The notes under the pieces were generated by a model, which saw only the letters and a list, made by a program, of their open reading frames with translations, ran no database searches and had not been told where the DNA came from. Both the position numbers and the translations under genes were made by a program. Source: SIG78 sp036677805 (GTDB lineage: Bacteria; Verrucomicrobiota; Lentisphaeria; Victivallales; Victivallaceae). From it: a stretch of 64,000 bases of DNA. The DNA is taken from contig JAVBVS010000024.1 in the NCBI GenBank assembly GCA_036677805.1, positions 333,138-397,137 of the forward strand. Reading direction: 5' to 3'. Below, one piece after another: positions 33,985 through 42,541 of the stretch; the stretch's first letter is position 1; the number at the start of each line of letters is the position of its first letter.

Positions 33985-34917
33985 ATGACCAAATCAAGAT
34001 CGGTACTGGTGTTCGGCGCGACCGGCGAAATCGGCGGGCGCATTGCGCGTCTGGCCGCCGATGCCGGGCATCGGGTTTACGGCGTGAGTCGGGGACTCAA
34101 TACGCGCATGGCCGTGGATTTGCGCGGAGTGGAGATGGTGACCGGCGACAAGACCGACCCGGAATTTCTGCGCCGGGTCTGCGCCGCGCTGCCGGTGGAT
34201 GCAGTGATCGATTCGGTCCCGAATACGGCGCTGGTGGAGGAATATCACCGCTGTTTCGTGCGGGTGCGGAATGTCCTGCTTTGCAGTTCGACCGGGACTT
34301 TCGTGCCGCTCCAGTATTTCCCGGCCGACGAATTCCATCCGTGGCGGCAGGAGAATGAGGTCAATTTTCATCATAAGATTCAATGCGACCGCCGGGCGCT
34401 GGAACTTTTCGAGAGCGACGGCTTTCCGGTGACGATTTTTCGGCCGACCAATATCATCGGCGAGGGGCGGGTGCCGCTGGATTTGTGGGGCGGGCGCGAC
34501 ATCGGATTCTTCCGCAAGCTTCGGAATCACGAGACGGTGGAGGTGCCGGATTGCCGTGAAATCCTGTTGCAGCCGGGCTACAACTGGGATCTTGCCAGCG
34601 CTTTCGTGAAGGCGCTGGAGCACCCCGATGCGGTACCCGGCGAGATTTTCGTGATTTCGTGCGCCAGGGCGATCCGGCTGGAGCAATATCTGCGCTGCGC
34701 GATGACTTTTCTGAACAGCCGGTCGGTGATCCGCTGGATCGACGCGGACGAATTCCAGAAGAGCCATCCGGAACATACCGGGCTGCCGTTTCTTCGGCAG
34801 CACATGTGTTTTTCGGTGGACAAGGCGCAGCGTTGGTTGAATTATGCCCCGAATTGCACTGCGGAAAGCGGTCTGAAGCGGGCGCTTTCGTGGTGCATTG
34901 AAAATGGCCAGCTCTGA
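33985..34917 (+). CDS. NAD-dependent epimerase/dehydratase (extended SDR)
   Basis: The 310-residue protein has the Rossmann motif VLVFGATGEIGGRIARLA, then SVPNTALVEEYHRC and CSSTGTFV, and IFRPTNIIGEGRVP as the substrate-side segment of extended SDRs. The typical YxxxK appears altered: NFHHKIQCDRR stands near the expected place, so classic chemistry is uncertain. ATG at 33985 is preferred to 33979 because GGGAGG abuts the latter. It is followed by a glycosyltransferase that overlaps it by 14 bases. Together they suggest nucleotide-sugar modification for a surface glycan. Confidence 0.8.
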   Translation: MTKSRSVLVFGATGEIGGRIARLAADAGHRVYGVSRGLNTRMAVDLRGVEMVTGDKTDPEFLRRVCAALPVDAVIDSVPNTALVEEYHRCFVRVRNVLLCSSTGTFVPLQYFPADEFHPWRQENEVNFHHKIQCDRRALELFESDGFPVTIFRPTNIIGEGRVPLDLWGGRDIGFFRKLRNHETVEVPDCREILLQPGYNWDLASAFVKALEHPDAVPGEIFVISCARAIRLEQYLRCAMTFLNSRSVIRWIDADEFQKSHPEHTGLPFLRQHMCFSVDKAQRWLNYAPNCTAESGLKRALSWCIENGQL

Positions 34918-35659
34918 ATCGAACGCAAAACTTTCGATCATCATTCCGGTCTACAATGAAGAGCGGACGCTGGAGCTGCTGCTCGAAAAGGTCCGCGCGG
35001 TGCCGCTGCCGGTGAGGCGTGAAATCATCATCGTCGACGACGGCTCGACCGACGACTCCGGGACCATCGCGGAGCGATGGGCGGCGCGTCACCGCGATGA
35101 CGACATCCGGTTGCTGCGCCGGTCCAACGGGGGCAAGGGCGCTGCGGTGCGCGACGGGATTGCCGTGAGCACCGGAGACGTGGTGATCATTCAGGACGCC
35201 GATCTGGAGTATGACCCCGGAGACATCGCCGGCTGTATCGCGCCGATTCTGGAGGAACGTTGTGCGGTGGTGTACGGTTCGCGGGAACGCGAGCGCCACA
35301 ACATGTGTTCGAGCTGGCGATTTTACGCCGGCGGATTGGCGGTGACATGGTGGATCGACTGTCTGTATTGGGTCTATCTGACCGATGAGCCGACTTGCTA
35401 CAAAACCTTCCGGGGCGACCTGATTCGGGCGCTGGATTTTGAAAACGACGATTTCGGCTGGGAGCCGGAGGTGACCTGCAAATTGCTCCGGCTGGGCTGG
35501 AAGATTCTCGAAGTGCCGATCAGCTACCGTCCGCGCCATGTGGCCGAAGGCAAGAAAATTCGCTGTCGCGACGGTTGGCGTGCACTTCGAATCGCACTGG
35601 AGTGGCGTTTCCGGAGCGTCAAAAAATGGCGGAAGTTGAAATTCCGGCAAACAAAATAG
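34904..35659 (+). CDS. Family 2 glycosyltransferase, dolichyl-phosphate-mannose-synthase-like
   Basis: The 251-residue enzyme begins KLSIIIPVYNEERTLELLL, has VDDGSTDDSG and the metal-binding QDADLEYDP, and later TCYKTFRGDLIRAL and WEPEVTCKLLRLGWKILEVPI. These mark the GT2 polyprenyl-phosphate glycosyltransferase group. There is no transmembrane tail, so it should be soluble or peripheral. It would transfer a sugar from a nucleotide donor to a lipid carrier or growing glycan. The ATG overlaps the upstream epimerase by 14 bases, indicating translational coupling. Confidence 0.9.
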   Translation: MASSESNAKLSIIIPVYNEERTLELLLEKVRAVPLPVRREIIIVDDGSTDDSGTIAERWAARHRDDDIRLLRRSNGGKGAAVRDGIAVSTGDVVIIQDADLEYDPGDIAGCIAPILEERCAVVYGSRERERHNMCSSWRFYAGGLAVTWWIDCLYWVYLTDEPTCYKTFRGDLIRALDFENDDFGWEPEVTCKLLRLGWKILEVPISYRPRHVAEGKKIRCRDGWRALRIALEWRFRSVKKWRKLKFRQTK

Positions 35660-35723
35660 CGTTGCTTGCGGTCCAATGATATGGCACCGGATAGATTGGA
35701 ATGTTTCAGAAAGGAGCCGGTTT

Positions 35724-36122
35724 ATGCATAGCGCGAAGAAAAAGATGTTCAAATGTGTCAAATGCGGAGCGGTGGTCGAGGCGGTGATGCCGTGCGATTG
35801 CGCGTCCTGCGGGGTGGTGTGTTGCGGTGATGCCATGGCTGAGGTGATTGCCAATACGGTTGACGCCGCGAAGGAAAAACACGTTCCGGTGGTGACCGGT
35901 GACGAACGCGGGGTCAAGGTTACCGTGGGCAGCGTCGCCCATCCGATGACCGCGGAGCACTACATTGTCTGGATTGAAGTGTTCAATGGCGCCTGGCTCA
36001 ATCGCAAGTACCTGCGCCCCGGCGAAGCGCCGACGGCCGAATTCTTTGTGCCGTACAAGCGCGGACTGGTGGTGCGCGCCTATTGCAACCTTCACGGCCT
36101 CTGGGAAACCACGGTCGAATAA
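35724..36122 (+). CDS. dfx: Desulfoferrodoxin (superoxide reductase) with extra cysteines in center I
   Basis: Superoxide reductase detoxifies superoxide in anaerobes without making oxygen. The 132-residue protein has center II ligands His53 (KHVPV), His73 (AHPM), His79 (EHYI), Cys121 and His124 (YCNLHGLW). Center I has C11 and C14, then C33-C34 in the usual CC pair. The gap between them is 18 residues, longer than usual, and contains three more Cys (24, 26, 29). GGAG precedes the ATG at 35724. It leads a set with flavodiiron protein and rubredoxin, the classical oxygen-defence trio. Confidence 0.94.
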   Translation: MHSAKKKMFKCVKCGAVVEAVMPCDCASCGVVCCGDAMAEVIANTVDAAKEKHVPVVTGDERGVKVTVGSVAHPMTAEHYIVWIEVFNGAWLNRKYLRPGEAPTAEFFVPYKRGLVVRAYCNLHGLWETTVE

Positions 36123-36246
36123 CGCAGGCACCCCATGGGGGTGCGGCGCGGCGGCAAACGGTTCGGCTCCGGGCGGGGACGGACCGTTTGTTGCGTTGTC
36201 GCCAGGGGTGGAATGGATGAATCGGCGGGGAGAAAGGCAAGTCGGG

Positions 36247-37452
36247 ATGAGTGACGGGTTCAGTGCGGTCAAAGTGGCCGAAAACGTATGGTGGGTGGGG
36301 GCGATCGATTGGAATTTGCGGGAATTCCATGGGTATCGCACTCCGCGCGGCAGTACGTACAATGCGTTTCTGGTGATCGACGAGAAGATCACCCTGATCG
36401 ATACGGTAAAGGCGGGGTTTTTTTCGGAAATGCGTGGCCGTATCGCATCGGTGATCGATCCGTCGCGGATCGATTATATCGTCTCGAATCATGCCGAGAT
36501 GGACCACTCCGGGGCGTTGCCCCGGGCGATCGAAGAGTTCTCGCCGGAGCAGGTGTTCTGTTCGGTCATGGGCGAGAAGGCGCTGCGGGCGCATTTCGGT
36601 ACGGCGCTGGCGCTGACCGCGGTCAAGACCGGCGACAGCGTGAAGATCGGCCGCAACGAACTGCACTTCCTCGAAACCCGGATGCTTCACTGGCCGGACA
36701 GCATGACCAGCTATCTGACTGCCGAAAAGATTCTGTTTTCGCAGGATGCGTTTGGCATGCACCTCGCCGGCAGCGAGCGTTTCGCCGCCGCGTACGAGGA
36801 TGCGGTGCTGTATGAGGAGGCGAAGAAATACTTTGCCAATATCCTGCTGCTTCAGGCCCCGAAGGTGGCGGAGTTGCTGGAGGCGCTGCCCGGCGTGTTG
36901 CCGGAAATCGCGATGATCGCGCCGGATCACGGTCCGATCTGGCGCGGCGACCAGCATAAGATTCTTGCCTGGTACGGCGAGTTTTCCGCCCAGAAGCCGG
37001 AAAAGCGTGCGGTGGTGGTTTACGACACCATGTGGCATTCGACGGAAAAGATGGCCAACGCCATCGCCGACGGGTTGATCGCTTCCGGGGTGCCGACCGA
37101 GGTGTTTTCGATCCATGCCGAAGAGCGCAGTGCAATCATGACCAGTGTGCTTGGCGCCGGGCTGCTGGCGGTCGGCGCGCCGACGATCAACAACAATGTT
37201 TATCCGTCGCTGGCCGATCTGCTGACCTATATGCGCGGACTCCGGCCCGGAATCGCGCTGGGGGCGGCGTTCGGTTCCTTCGGCTGGAGCGGCGAGGGCG
37301 CGAAGCAGGTGGCGGAGTACCTGACCCAGATGAAGATCGAGCAGCCCGAACCGGTGCTGGCGTTCAAATACGTCCCGGATGAAGCGGCGCTGGCCCATTG
37401 CCGCGAATACGGCGCCCGGCTGGCGGCCCATCTGAAGGCCAGAATATCCTGA
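36247..37452 (+). CDS. Flavodiiron protein, rubredoxin:oxygen oxidoreductase (FprA type)
   Basis: This 401-residue protein reduces O2 (or NO) to water using electrons from rubredoxin. The metallo-beta-lactamase-like domain holds the diiron ligands His82, Glu84, Asp86 with His87 (NHAEMDHSG), His148, Asp167 and His228 (APDHGP). The flavodoxin domain begins near residue 255 (VVVYDTMWHSTEKMANAI), with FMN loops GAPTINNNVYP and FGSFGWSGEG. ATG at 36247 has GGGGAGAAAGG upstream. It lies between desulfoferrodoxin and rubredoxin, its likely electron donor. Confidence 0.95.
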   Translation: MSDGFSAVKVAENVWWVGAIDWNLREFHGYRTPRGSTYNAFLVIDEKITLIDTVKAGFFSEMRGRIASVIDPSRIDYIVSNHAEMDHSGALPRAIEEFSPEQVFCSVMGEKALRAHFGTALALTAVKTGDSVKIGRNELHFLETRMLHWPDSMTSYLTAEKILFSQDAFGMHLAGSERFAAAYEDAVLYEEAKKYFANILLLQAPKVAELLEALPGVLPEIAMIAPDHGPIWRGDQHKILAWYGEFSAQKPEKRAVVVYDTMWHSTEKMANAIADGLIASGVPTEVFSIHAEERSAIMTSVLGAGLLAVGAPTINNNVYPSLADLLTYMRGLRPGIALGAAFGSFGWSGEGAKQVAEYLTQMKIEQPEPVLAFKYVPDEAALAHCREYGARLAAHLKARIS

Positions 37453-37493
37453 TTGCATCACAACCATCCCGAGTCAAAAGAAGGAGCGGAACA

Positions 37494-37655
37494 ATGAAAA
37501 AGTATGTATGCGATGTTTGCGGTTATGTCTATGACCCGGCCAATGGCGACCCGGACAACGGCGTGGCGCCGGGCACGAAATGGGAAGACGTCCCGGCGGA
37601 CTGGGTCTGTCCGGAATGCGGCGCGGGCAAAGACGAATTCTCGCCGCTGGACTGA
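37494..37655 (+). CDS. Rubredoxin
   Basis: The 53-residue iron protein has the ligands Cys6 and Cys9 (CDVCGY) and Cys39 and Cys42 (CPECGA), with the conserved DPDNGVAPGTKWEDVPADWVC region between. It carries single electrons to the flavodiiron protein 41 bases upstream and perhaps to desulfoferrodoxin. AAGGAG precedes the ATG. A strong terminator closes the unit. Confidence 0.97.
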   Translation: MKKYVCDVCGYVYDPANGDPDNGVAPGTKWEDVPADWVCPECGAGKDEFSPLD

Positions 37656-37671
37656 GTGTGGCCGGTTGAAG

Positions 37672-37709
37672 AAAAAGCGCGTCCGGATGAAATCCGGACG
37701 CGCTTTTTT
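37672..37709 (+). terminator. Bidirectional terminator after rubredoxin
   Basis: A long stem (GCGCGTCCGGAT at 37677-37688 with 37692-37703), a 3-base loop, and flanking A5 and T6 runs. It serves the rubredoxin operon on the plus strand and the convergent Stealth-like gene on the minus strand. Confidence 0.92.
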
Positions 37710-37730
37710 GATGCCGAAATTCCGAACGGA

Positions 37731-38459
37731 TCAGGATCGTTCATAGCGGGACGGCAGCGGGAAGCGTTCTTCAAGCAGTGGTTTCAAGCCATTCCGGAGC
37801 GCCCGGTCGTTGTAGCCGAGATAGAGTTTGTCGGCGGGAAGGCCGGCGACGGCGCAGTCGTTTTCGCAGGTCAGCTTGACCTGGCTCTGCATCACCAGCG
37901 GCTTCACGCCGGCGAGGCCGAAATAGAGCGTGTTGATGCAGAACCCGGGCAAGGCGGCATAATCGACGGGAGCGATCAGGCGCAGAAAACGCTGTTTGTC
38001 GATCGGCTGCGGCACATGGCTGTCCCAGTTCCAATCCGGCGTCAGGCCCCGGCCGCGGAGGTAGGCGAAGGTGTGGAGCATGCGTCGCTGCCAGCGATTG
38101 CGGTCCGAAAAATGGCGGGCGGCGCGATTGTTGGCCACCGGCGGCAGCCGCGCCGCATCGAAGACCCGGAGCGCCAGCTGGTCGTCGCTCCAGAAGAGAA
38201 AGCGCTCCGACACTTCCGGCGAACGGCAGGCGAAGAGCAGCTTGGCGAACAGATTGGCGTCTTTGTTGCAGCGGTGCGGATCGCCATGGAGCAGATGGCG
38301 GATATTGCGGCACCATTCCGGACGCGTTTCGCAGACCAGGTGAATCCGGCCGACATTGCGCCCGTAAAGGTCGATCGACCGCAGCGCCATGCGCAGTTCG
38401 AAGTCGCCGAAAACGCTTTCCGCGCTCAGCGGAATTACGATATCGACGGCCGGATTCAC
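37731..38459 (-). CDS. Stealth-like/glycosyltransferase-like protein, third gene of the orphan module
   Basis: This 242-residue cytoplasmic protein starts AVDIVIPLSAESVFGDFELRMALRSI. It contains PEVSERFLFWSDDQLAL, which resembles the SERFLYFNDDVFL segment of Stealth sugar-phosphate transferases, and SHVPQPIDKQRFLRLI, like the HTPxxxxKE region of that family. The resemblance is by eye and partial. There are no transmembrane segments. Its ATG overlaps the stop of the linker protein by four bases (ATGA), so the two are coupled. In this context it may glycosylate or phospho-sugar-modify the neighbouring proteins. That is inference. Confidence 0.6.
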   Translation of the reverse strand: MNPAVDIVIPLSAESVFGDFELRMALRSIDLYGRNVGRIHLVCETRPEWCRNIRHLLHGDPHRCNKDANLFAKLLFACRSPEVSERFLFWSDDQLALRVFDAARLPPVANNRAARHFSDRNRWQRRMLHTFAYLRGRGLTPDWNWDSHVPQPIDKQRFLRLIAPVDYAALPGFCINTLYFGLAGVKPLVMQSQVKLTCENDCAVAGLPADKLYLGYNDRALRNGLKPLLEERFPLPSRYERS

Positions 38460-39856
38460 GCTTCGCCTCCGGCCGGGACGGCGGTGAAGGTGATGGTCAC
38501 ATGATAGACGTAACGGTAGCTTGGCGACCCGGTGCTGATGCCGCCGAGAATGGTTTCACGGGCCTCCATCGTGCCGAGCGGATAATTCGGATTGGCCGCC
38601 AGCAGCGGGAAGATATAGAGATCGGTCAGGTCGCTGCTGTCGGTTTCGGGTTCGACCGAATTGTGATACTCGAGTTCCGACAGAAGCTGGCCATTGGCGC
38701 GGAGTTCCCAGCGCCCCAGTTCGGGATTGCGGCAGACCTGGAAGGTTTGCTGCAGGGCGGAAATCTGGGGATCGCTGCCGTCCTGAATGGCGATGGTCTG
38801 GCCGTTCATTACGATCTCGTATCCGGCCGCCGGCGCGGTGTCGGAGGGCGTGAACGAGCCGCCGAGGGTGATGATGCTGCCGTCATGGAGCGGCGGTTCG
38901 ACGGCCAGCAGGTAGTTGTCGGCGGTATAGTAGTAATCCACCCGGATGCTGGCGGGAAGTACGGTGGATGCGCTGCCGGATGCGCTGTCGGACCCGTCGG
39001 GCGGCGGAGTCGAGTTGGAGCGCGAGCCGCTGTTGGAACTCATGGAATCGGAATCGTCCGGCGGGTATTGGCTGTCGGAACATTGGGATTCCGAAGGACT
39101 TTCGGAGTCTTCGACGCTTTCGGAATTATCCGGTTCGTAGAAACTGTCCGAGTATTCCTCGGAGTAGCTTTCGCTGTCCGACGGGAAGGGATCGTGCCAG
39201 TCGAAACTTTCCGAGGCCGAGGAGGAATCGCTGAACGCTCCGGATTCCAGCGGAATCCACAGCGTGCCGACGCCGTGATGCTGTTGCAGAATTTCAACCT
39301 GTCCCGAGGCGCTGGCGACCCGGACGGCGGCGACGACCAGCACGGCGGCGTCCGGGGTGGCCGAGGGAATGGTCGGGGTCACTTCCCAGGAAAAATTCAG
39401 ATTCACCGTGCCGAGGTAGTCGTCGGTGAAACTGTAGTCGCAGACGTTGTTGGCGGTACGGCTCATTTTGAGCCAGATCCAGCTGTCGGCCGCGATGCTT
39501 CTGGCGGGCATGGCGGCGACGGTGGTTTTACGCCAGCGCGGCAGGGAAAAATGGCTGTCCGGATCGTTGCCCGGCGCGATCTCCTGCCAGCGCAGATACA
39601 AGGTACCTGCGCTGCTGATTGAAGCCGAATCGGATAAATCGGCGAAGGCGGTGTCGAATACGCCGATTCGGGCTTGAAAATTGTCGCCGAATCCGGTGAA
39701 CCGGACCGCGGCCTGAAAGTTGCCGCGATAAGCCGGCAGGATGAATTCGGGCATGGCGCTCACGGCGCAGCCGTAATGGTTGTTTTCGATCTGGATGTTT
39801 TCGCCTCCGATCAGGGGCGGCGGCGCAAAGCGGCCGGGGAAGCAGGAAATTTTCAT
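38456..39856 (-). CDS. Beta-rich protein with a long Ser/Asp/Glu/Pro linker, second gene of the orphan module
   Basis: The 466-residue protein has no signal peptide or membrane segment. The N-terminal part (about 1-210) is beta-rich with phrases such as GNFQAAVRFTGFGDNFQARI. Residues about 212-305 form a low-complexity linker of Ser, Asp, Glu, Pro and Tyr (SDSESYSEEYSDSFYEP and similar). The C-terminal part (about 306-466) is again beta-rich. This layout, two structured ends joined by a flexible acidic linker, occurs in phage tail or fibre-like proteins, but no homology is recognised. The start has GGAG upstream. It lies between two module partners and is coupled to the Stealth-like gene. Confidence 0.6.
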   Translation of the reverse strand: MKISCFPGRFAPPPLIGGENIQIENNHYGCAVSAMPEFILPAYRGNFQAAVRFTGFGDNFQARIGVFDTAFADLSDSASISSAGTLYLRWQEIAPGNDPDSHFSLPRWRKTTVAAMPARSIAADSWIWLKMSRTANNVCDYSFTDDYLGTVNLNFSWEVTPTIPSATPDAAVLVVAAVRVASASGQVEILQQHHGVGTLWIPLESGAFSDSSSASESFDWHDPFPSDSESYSEEYSDSFYEPDNSESVEDSESPSESQCSDSQYPPDDSDSMSSNSGSRSNSTPPPDGSDSASGSASTVLPASIRVDYYYTADNYLLAVEPPLHDGSIITLGGSFTPSDTAPAAGYEIVMNGQTIAIQDGSDPQISALQQTFQVCRNPELGRWELRANGQLLSELEYHNSVEPETDSSDLTDLYIFPLLAANPNYPLGTMEARETILGGISTGSPSYRYVYHVTITFTAVPAGGEA

Positions 39857-39907
39857 GATGTGGCTCCGCGGAAGAAAGCGTGAAAAGTAACAGGATGCCG
39901 TATGCGG

Positions 39908-41362
39908 TCAGACCCAGAAGAGGCTGTTCCATTCGTATTGCGCGGGCGGCTGGCGGTAGATTTTGGTGATTCTGGTCCAGCGCCGGTCGCGCGAATCGGT
40001 GAGGTCGTCGACATTCAGATCGACCTTGAGCCAGTTGCCGGTGATGCCGGCGAGGGTGGCGCGGACGACCTTGGCTCCGGCCAGCCAGTTGCGGATGGTG
40101 CTGAGATTGCGGCCCGAAGGTCCGGCAAGATAGTTCACGGCGACGACTTCGAGCAGCTTGACGCCCTGATTGATCCAGCGCGGATCGAGCGGAACGGTCG
40201 TTACCAGCGGGCATTGCGCGGACGGACTCCAGTTGGCCAGCAGAACATATTGGCCGAGGTAGCTCCAGCAGTAGCCGCATTGCCGGGGCGTGAAACGGAT
40301 TTCGCCGACCCGGGCGTAAAATTCATTGCGGTCGGGCAGATCGCGGTCGTGCCAGTAGGGGGTGTTGTCGGAGAGGATGGTTTCGGGCAGCCGCGCTTCG
40401 AGGGTATACTCGTATTCGCAGTCGGAAACCCGCTCCGGCGTGATCCGGCTGATGATGAAATTTTCCTCCGCCCATTCCGCGGCGCTGGCTCCGAGCTGGT
40501 TCTCGAAGATCGCGCGGTCCTGCGCCGTCACCCGCCAGCGTCCGGTCCAGATGATCTCCTTTTCGGCGGTTTCGCTGCTGCCGAAGGCGGCCAGACGTTC
40601 GGTGCGCCGGGCTTCGATCAGTTTCAACGCGGCATGGCGGGCCTGCAGCGTGACTTGGGTCCGGTTGCCGGAATGGGCCGGGGCGGTGGCGACATGATGG
40701 ATGTAGAATCCTTCTCCGGCCCAGGCGGAGGCGTCGGCGTGAATCGCATGGGCGGTCAAAAACTCCGCCAGGGCGGACGGCGTCACCAGCCAGACGCCCT
40801 GTTTAAGCGACTCGAATTCGGCGGTGTCTTCGGTGGTGATCTCGCCCTCGGCGCGGACGGCGGTATTGACCGCGGTCAGGTCGATGCGGTAATTGCCGTC
40901 GAGTTCGAGCCGGGCTTCGGCGCTTTCGCACACATAGACCCCGCCGTTCCAGTTCAGGCTTTGGCCGATCGCCGGGAGAAAGGTGTTGAAAGCCTCCGCC
41001 GGAACCCGGAAACTGTCGTACTGGTACTCCTCAAGATTGGCCCGGCGTTCAAAACGGAAGGCCCCCGGCACCCGGGTCACAGCGCCGAGCCGGGGCAGGC
41101 CGGTATAGTGGATTTCGCAACTGCCGGCGTCAATAACCTTGCAATCAACTTTGCCGATGCGGACGGCATGGTCGGGCGTATAGCCGTCGCCGGCGGCATT
41201 GGGCACGCGCCAGTCGCCGTTGGCGGCGCCGGCCCAGAGCATGGCGGCGACGGCGAAGTCCCCGTCATCGGCTTCGGCGCACAGCAGCCAGCGCGCCGAG
41301 CGGGTGATTTCGCCGTTTTCGGCGACGGTGAATTCCGGCGCGTTCAGACATTGAATCAGCAT
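39908..41362 (-). CDS. Unknown beta-rich protein, first gene of the orphan module
   Basis: This 484-residue protein has no signal peptide or membrane segment. It is beta-rich throughout with many Trp and Tyr, for example DRNEFYARVGEIRFTPRQCGYCWSYLGQYVLLANW, which has a CGYC pair. An Ala-rich helical part lies near residues 195-235. I do not recognise a family. The start MLIQ at 41362 is preferred over ATG at 41368 because AAGGAG lies only two bases before the latter. The next gene begins 51 bases after its stop. A structural role, possibly in a phage-derived particle, is a guess from composition. Confidence 0.55.
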   Translation of the reverse strand: MLIQCLNAPEFTVAENGEITRSARWLLCAEADDGDFAVAAMLWAGAANGDWRVPNAAGDGYTPDHAVRIGKVDCKVIDAGSCEIHYTGLPRLGAVTRVPGAFRFERRANLEEYQYDSFRVPAEAFNTFLPAIGQSLNWNGGVYVCESAEARLELDGNYRIDLTAVNTAVRAEGEITTEDTAEFESLKQGVWLVTPSALAEFLTAHAIHADASAWAGEGFYIHHVATAPAHSGNRTQVTLQARHAALKLIEARRTERLAAFGSSETAEKEIIWTGRWRVTAQDRAIFENQLGASAAEWAEENFIISRITPERVSDCEYEYTLEARLPETILSDNTPYWHDRDLPDRNEFYARVGEIRFTPRQCGYCWSYLGQYVLLANWSPSAQCPLVTTVPLDPRWINQGVKLLEVVAVNYLAGPSGRNLSTIRNWLAGAKVVRATLAGITGNWLKVDLNVDDLTDSRDRRWTRITKIYRQPPAQYEWNSLFWV

Positions 41363-41455
41363 GGGCATCTCTCCTTGAACAGATGGCAAACACGACAGGT
41401 TTACCCCAGGAGGGATGTTGTCAACACAGGAGGTGGGAAACAGTACGAGAACCGG

Positions 41456-42541
41456 TTATGATTGTTTCCGGGCCGCCGCAAGCGCAAACCCCAGCATCAG
41501 CATGGTGCCGAGCATGGAGCTGCCGCCGTAACTCACCAGCGGCAGGGTGATGCCGGTCGGCGGCAGCAACCCCAGATTGACATAGATATGGAGCAGCGCC
41601 TGAAACAGAATCATGGCCGCCGCCGCATCGATGTAACTGCGGCGCACCGGGTCGGAACAGAAGCCGCCGAGCCGGAAAAATTGCCAGAACCAGGCCGCGA
41701 GCAGAAACACCAGCAAGCCGGCTCCGAATGCGCCCAGCATTTCCGACATGCCGGCGAAAATCGAATCGTTGTGGGAGAGCGGCAGGAAGCCCGCGCTCCA
41801 GACCGCCATCTCGCCTTTGACGCCGAACCATTCGCCGCGGGCGATGGCGATGGCGAACTGGCGCTGGTGCCAGCCTGCTCCGGCGGGATCGAAGGAAGAG
41901 TCGAAGAAACTCAGAATCCGGCGCAGCATGTAGGGGTGGCGCAGAATGACGCCGCCCATGGAGAGCGCCGCCAAACCGGCCAACCCCCAGAGATAACGCC
42001 ATCGGATGCGGCAGAAATAGAGCGCGCCGAGACCGCCGGCGGCGAAGACCAGCGCTGTGCCCCAGTCCGGCTGGAGCAGAATCGTCCCGACGAATCCCGC
42101 CATCACCGGCAGCGCGGTGACCACCCGGAGCCATTCGGTGCGTTCCGGAGCGGACAGCAGCCGGACCAGCAGCAGCAGGTAAACGCCCTTGACCAGTTCC
42201 GAGGGCTGGATCATGACGCTGTGGAATTCATACCAGCCGAGCATGCCGTTGATCCGGATGCCGAACCAGGGCAGCAGCAGCAGCAACCCGAATCCCGCCA
42301 GCGCCAGCCATCCGGCGAAGCGGAGCAGAAAGTCGAATGGAACGCGCCACGCGATCATCGCCGCGGCGAAGGCCCCGAGCGCCCAGACCGCCTGACGGGT
42401 CAGAAAGTGTTCCCAGTTGCCGGCGGCCGCCAGCGTGCCGTAAACCGCACCCAGCCCCCACAGCATGGTGGCCACGGCCAGCAGCACCACCAGCCAGGAG
42501 CGGAACAGAATATTCGATTGCGCTTCATGCCGGTCGATCAT
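41456..42541 (-). CDS. SEDS-family peptidoglycan glycosyltransferase (RodA/FtsW type)
   Basis: SEDS proteins polymerise lipid II into glycan strands together with a class-B PBP. The 361-residue membrane protein has about ten transmembrane helices. It keeps the family motifs QPSELVK (112-118), LQPDWGTALVF (from 156), FLPLSHNDSIFAGMSEMLG with the catalytic-type Asp at 259, and LPLVSYGGSSM near the C-terminus. Whether it serves elongation or division cannot be read from sequence. Its ATG overlaps by four bases the stop of a PBP-like gene that has only the dimerisation part. That pairing suggests its cognate activator lacks cross-linking activity. Confidence 0.92.
   Translation of the reverse strand: MIDRHEAQSNILFRSWLVVLLAVATMLWGLGAVYGTLAAAGNWEHFLTRQAVWALGAFAAAMIAWRVPFDFLLRFAGWLALAGFGLLLLLPWFGIRINGMLGWYEFHSVMIQPSELVKGVYLLLLVRLLSAPERTEWLRVVTALPVMAGFVGTILLQPDWGTALVFAAGGLGALYFCRIRWRYLWGLAGLAALSMGGVILRHPYMLRRILSFFDSSFDPAGAGWHQRQFAIAIARGEWFGVKGEMAVWSAGFLPLSHNDSIFAGMSEMLGAFGAGLLVFLLAAWFWQFFRLGGFCSDPVRRSYIDAAAAMILFQALLHIYVNLGLLPPTGITLPLVSYGGSSMLGTMLMLGFALAAARKQS

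Noticed and set aside
39000..39230. Repetitive tcgga/ttccga sequence considered as a CRISPR or tandem repeat
   Set aside because: The units are irregular and in frame with Ser/Asp/Glu/Pro codons of the linker in the 466-residue protein, with no spacer structure.
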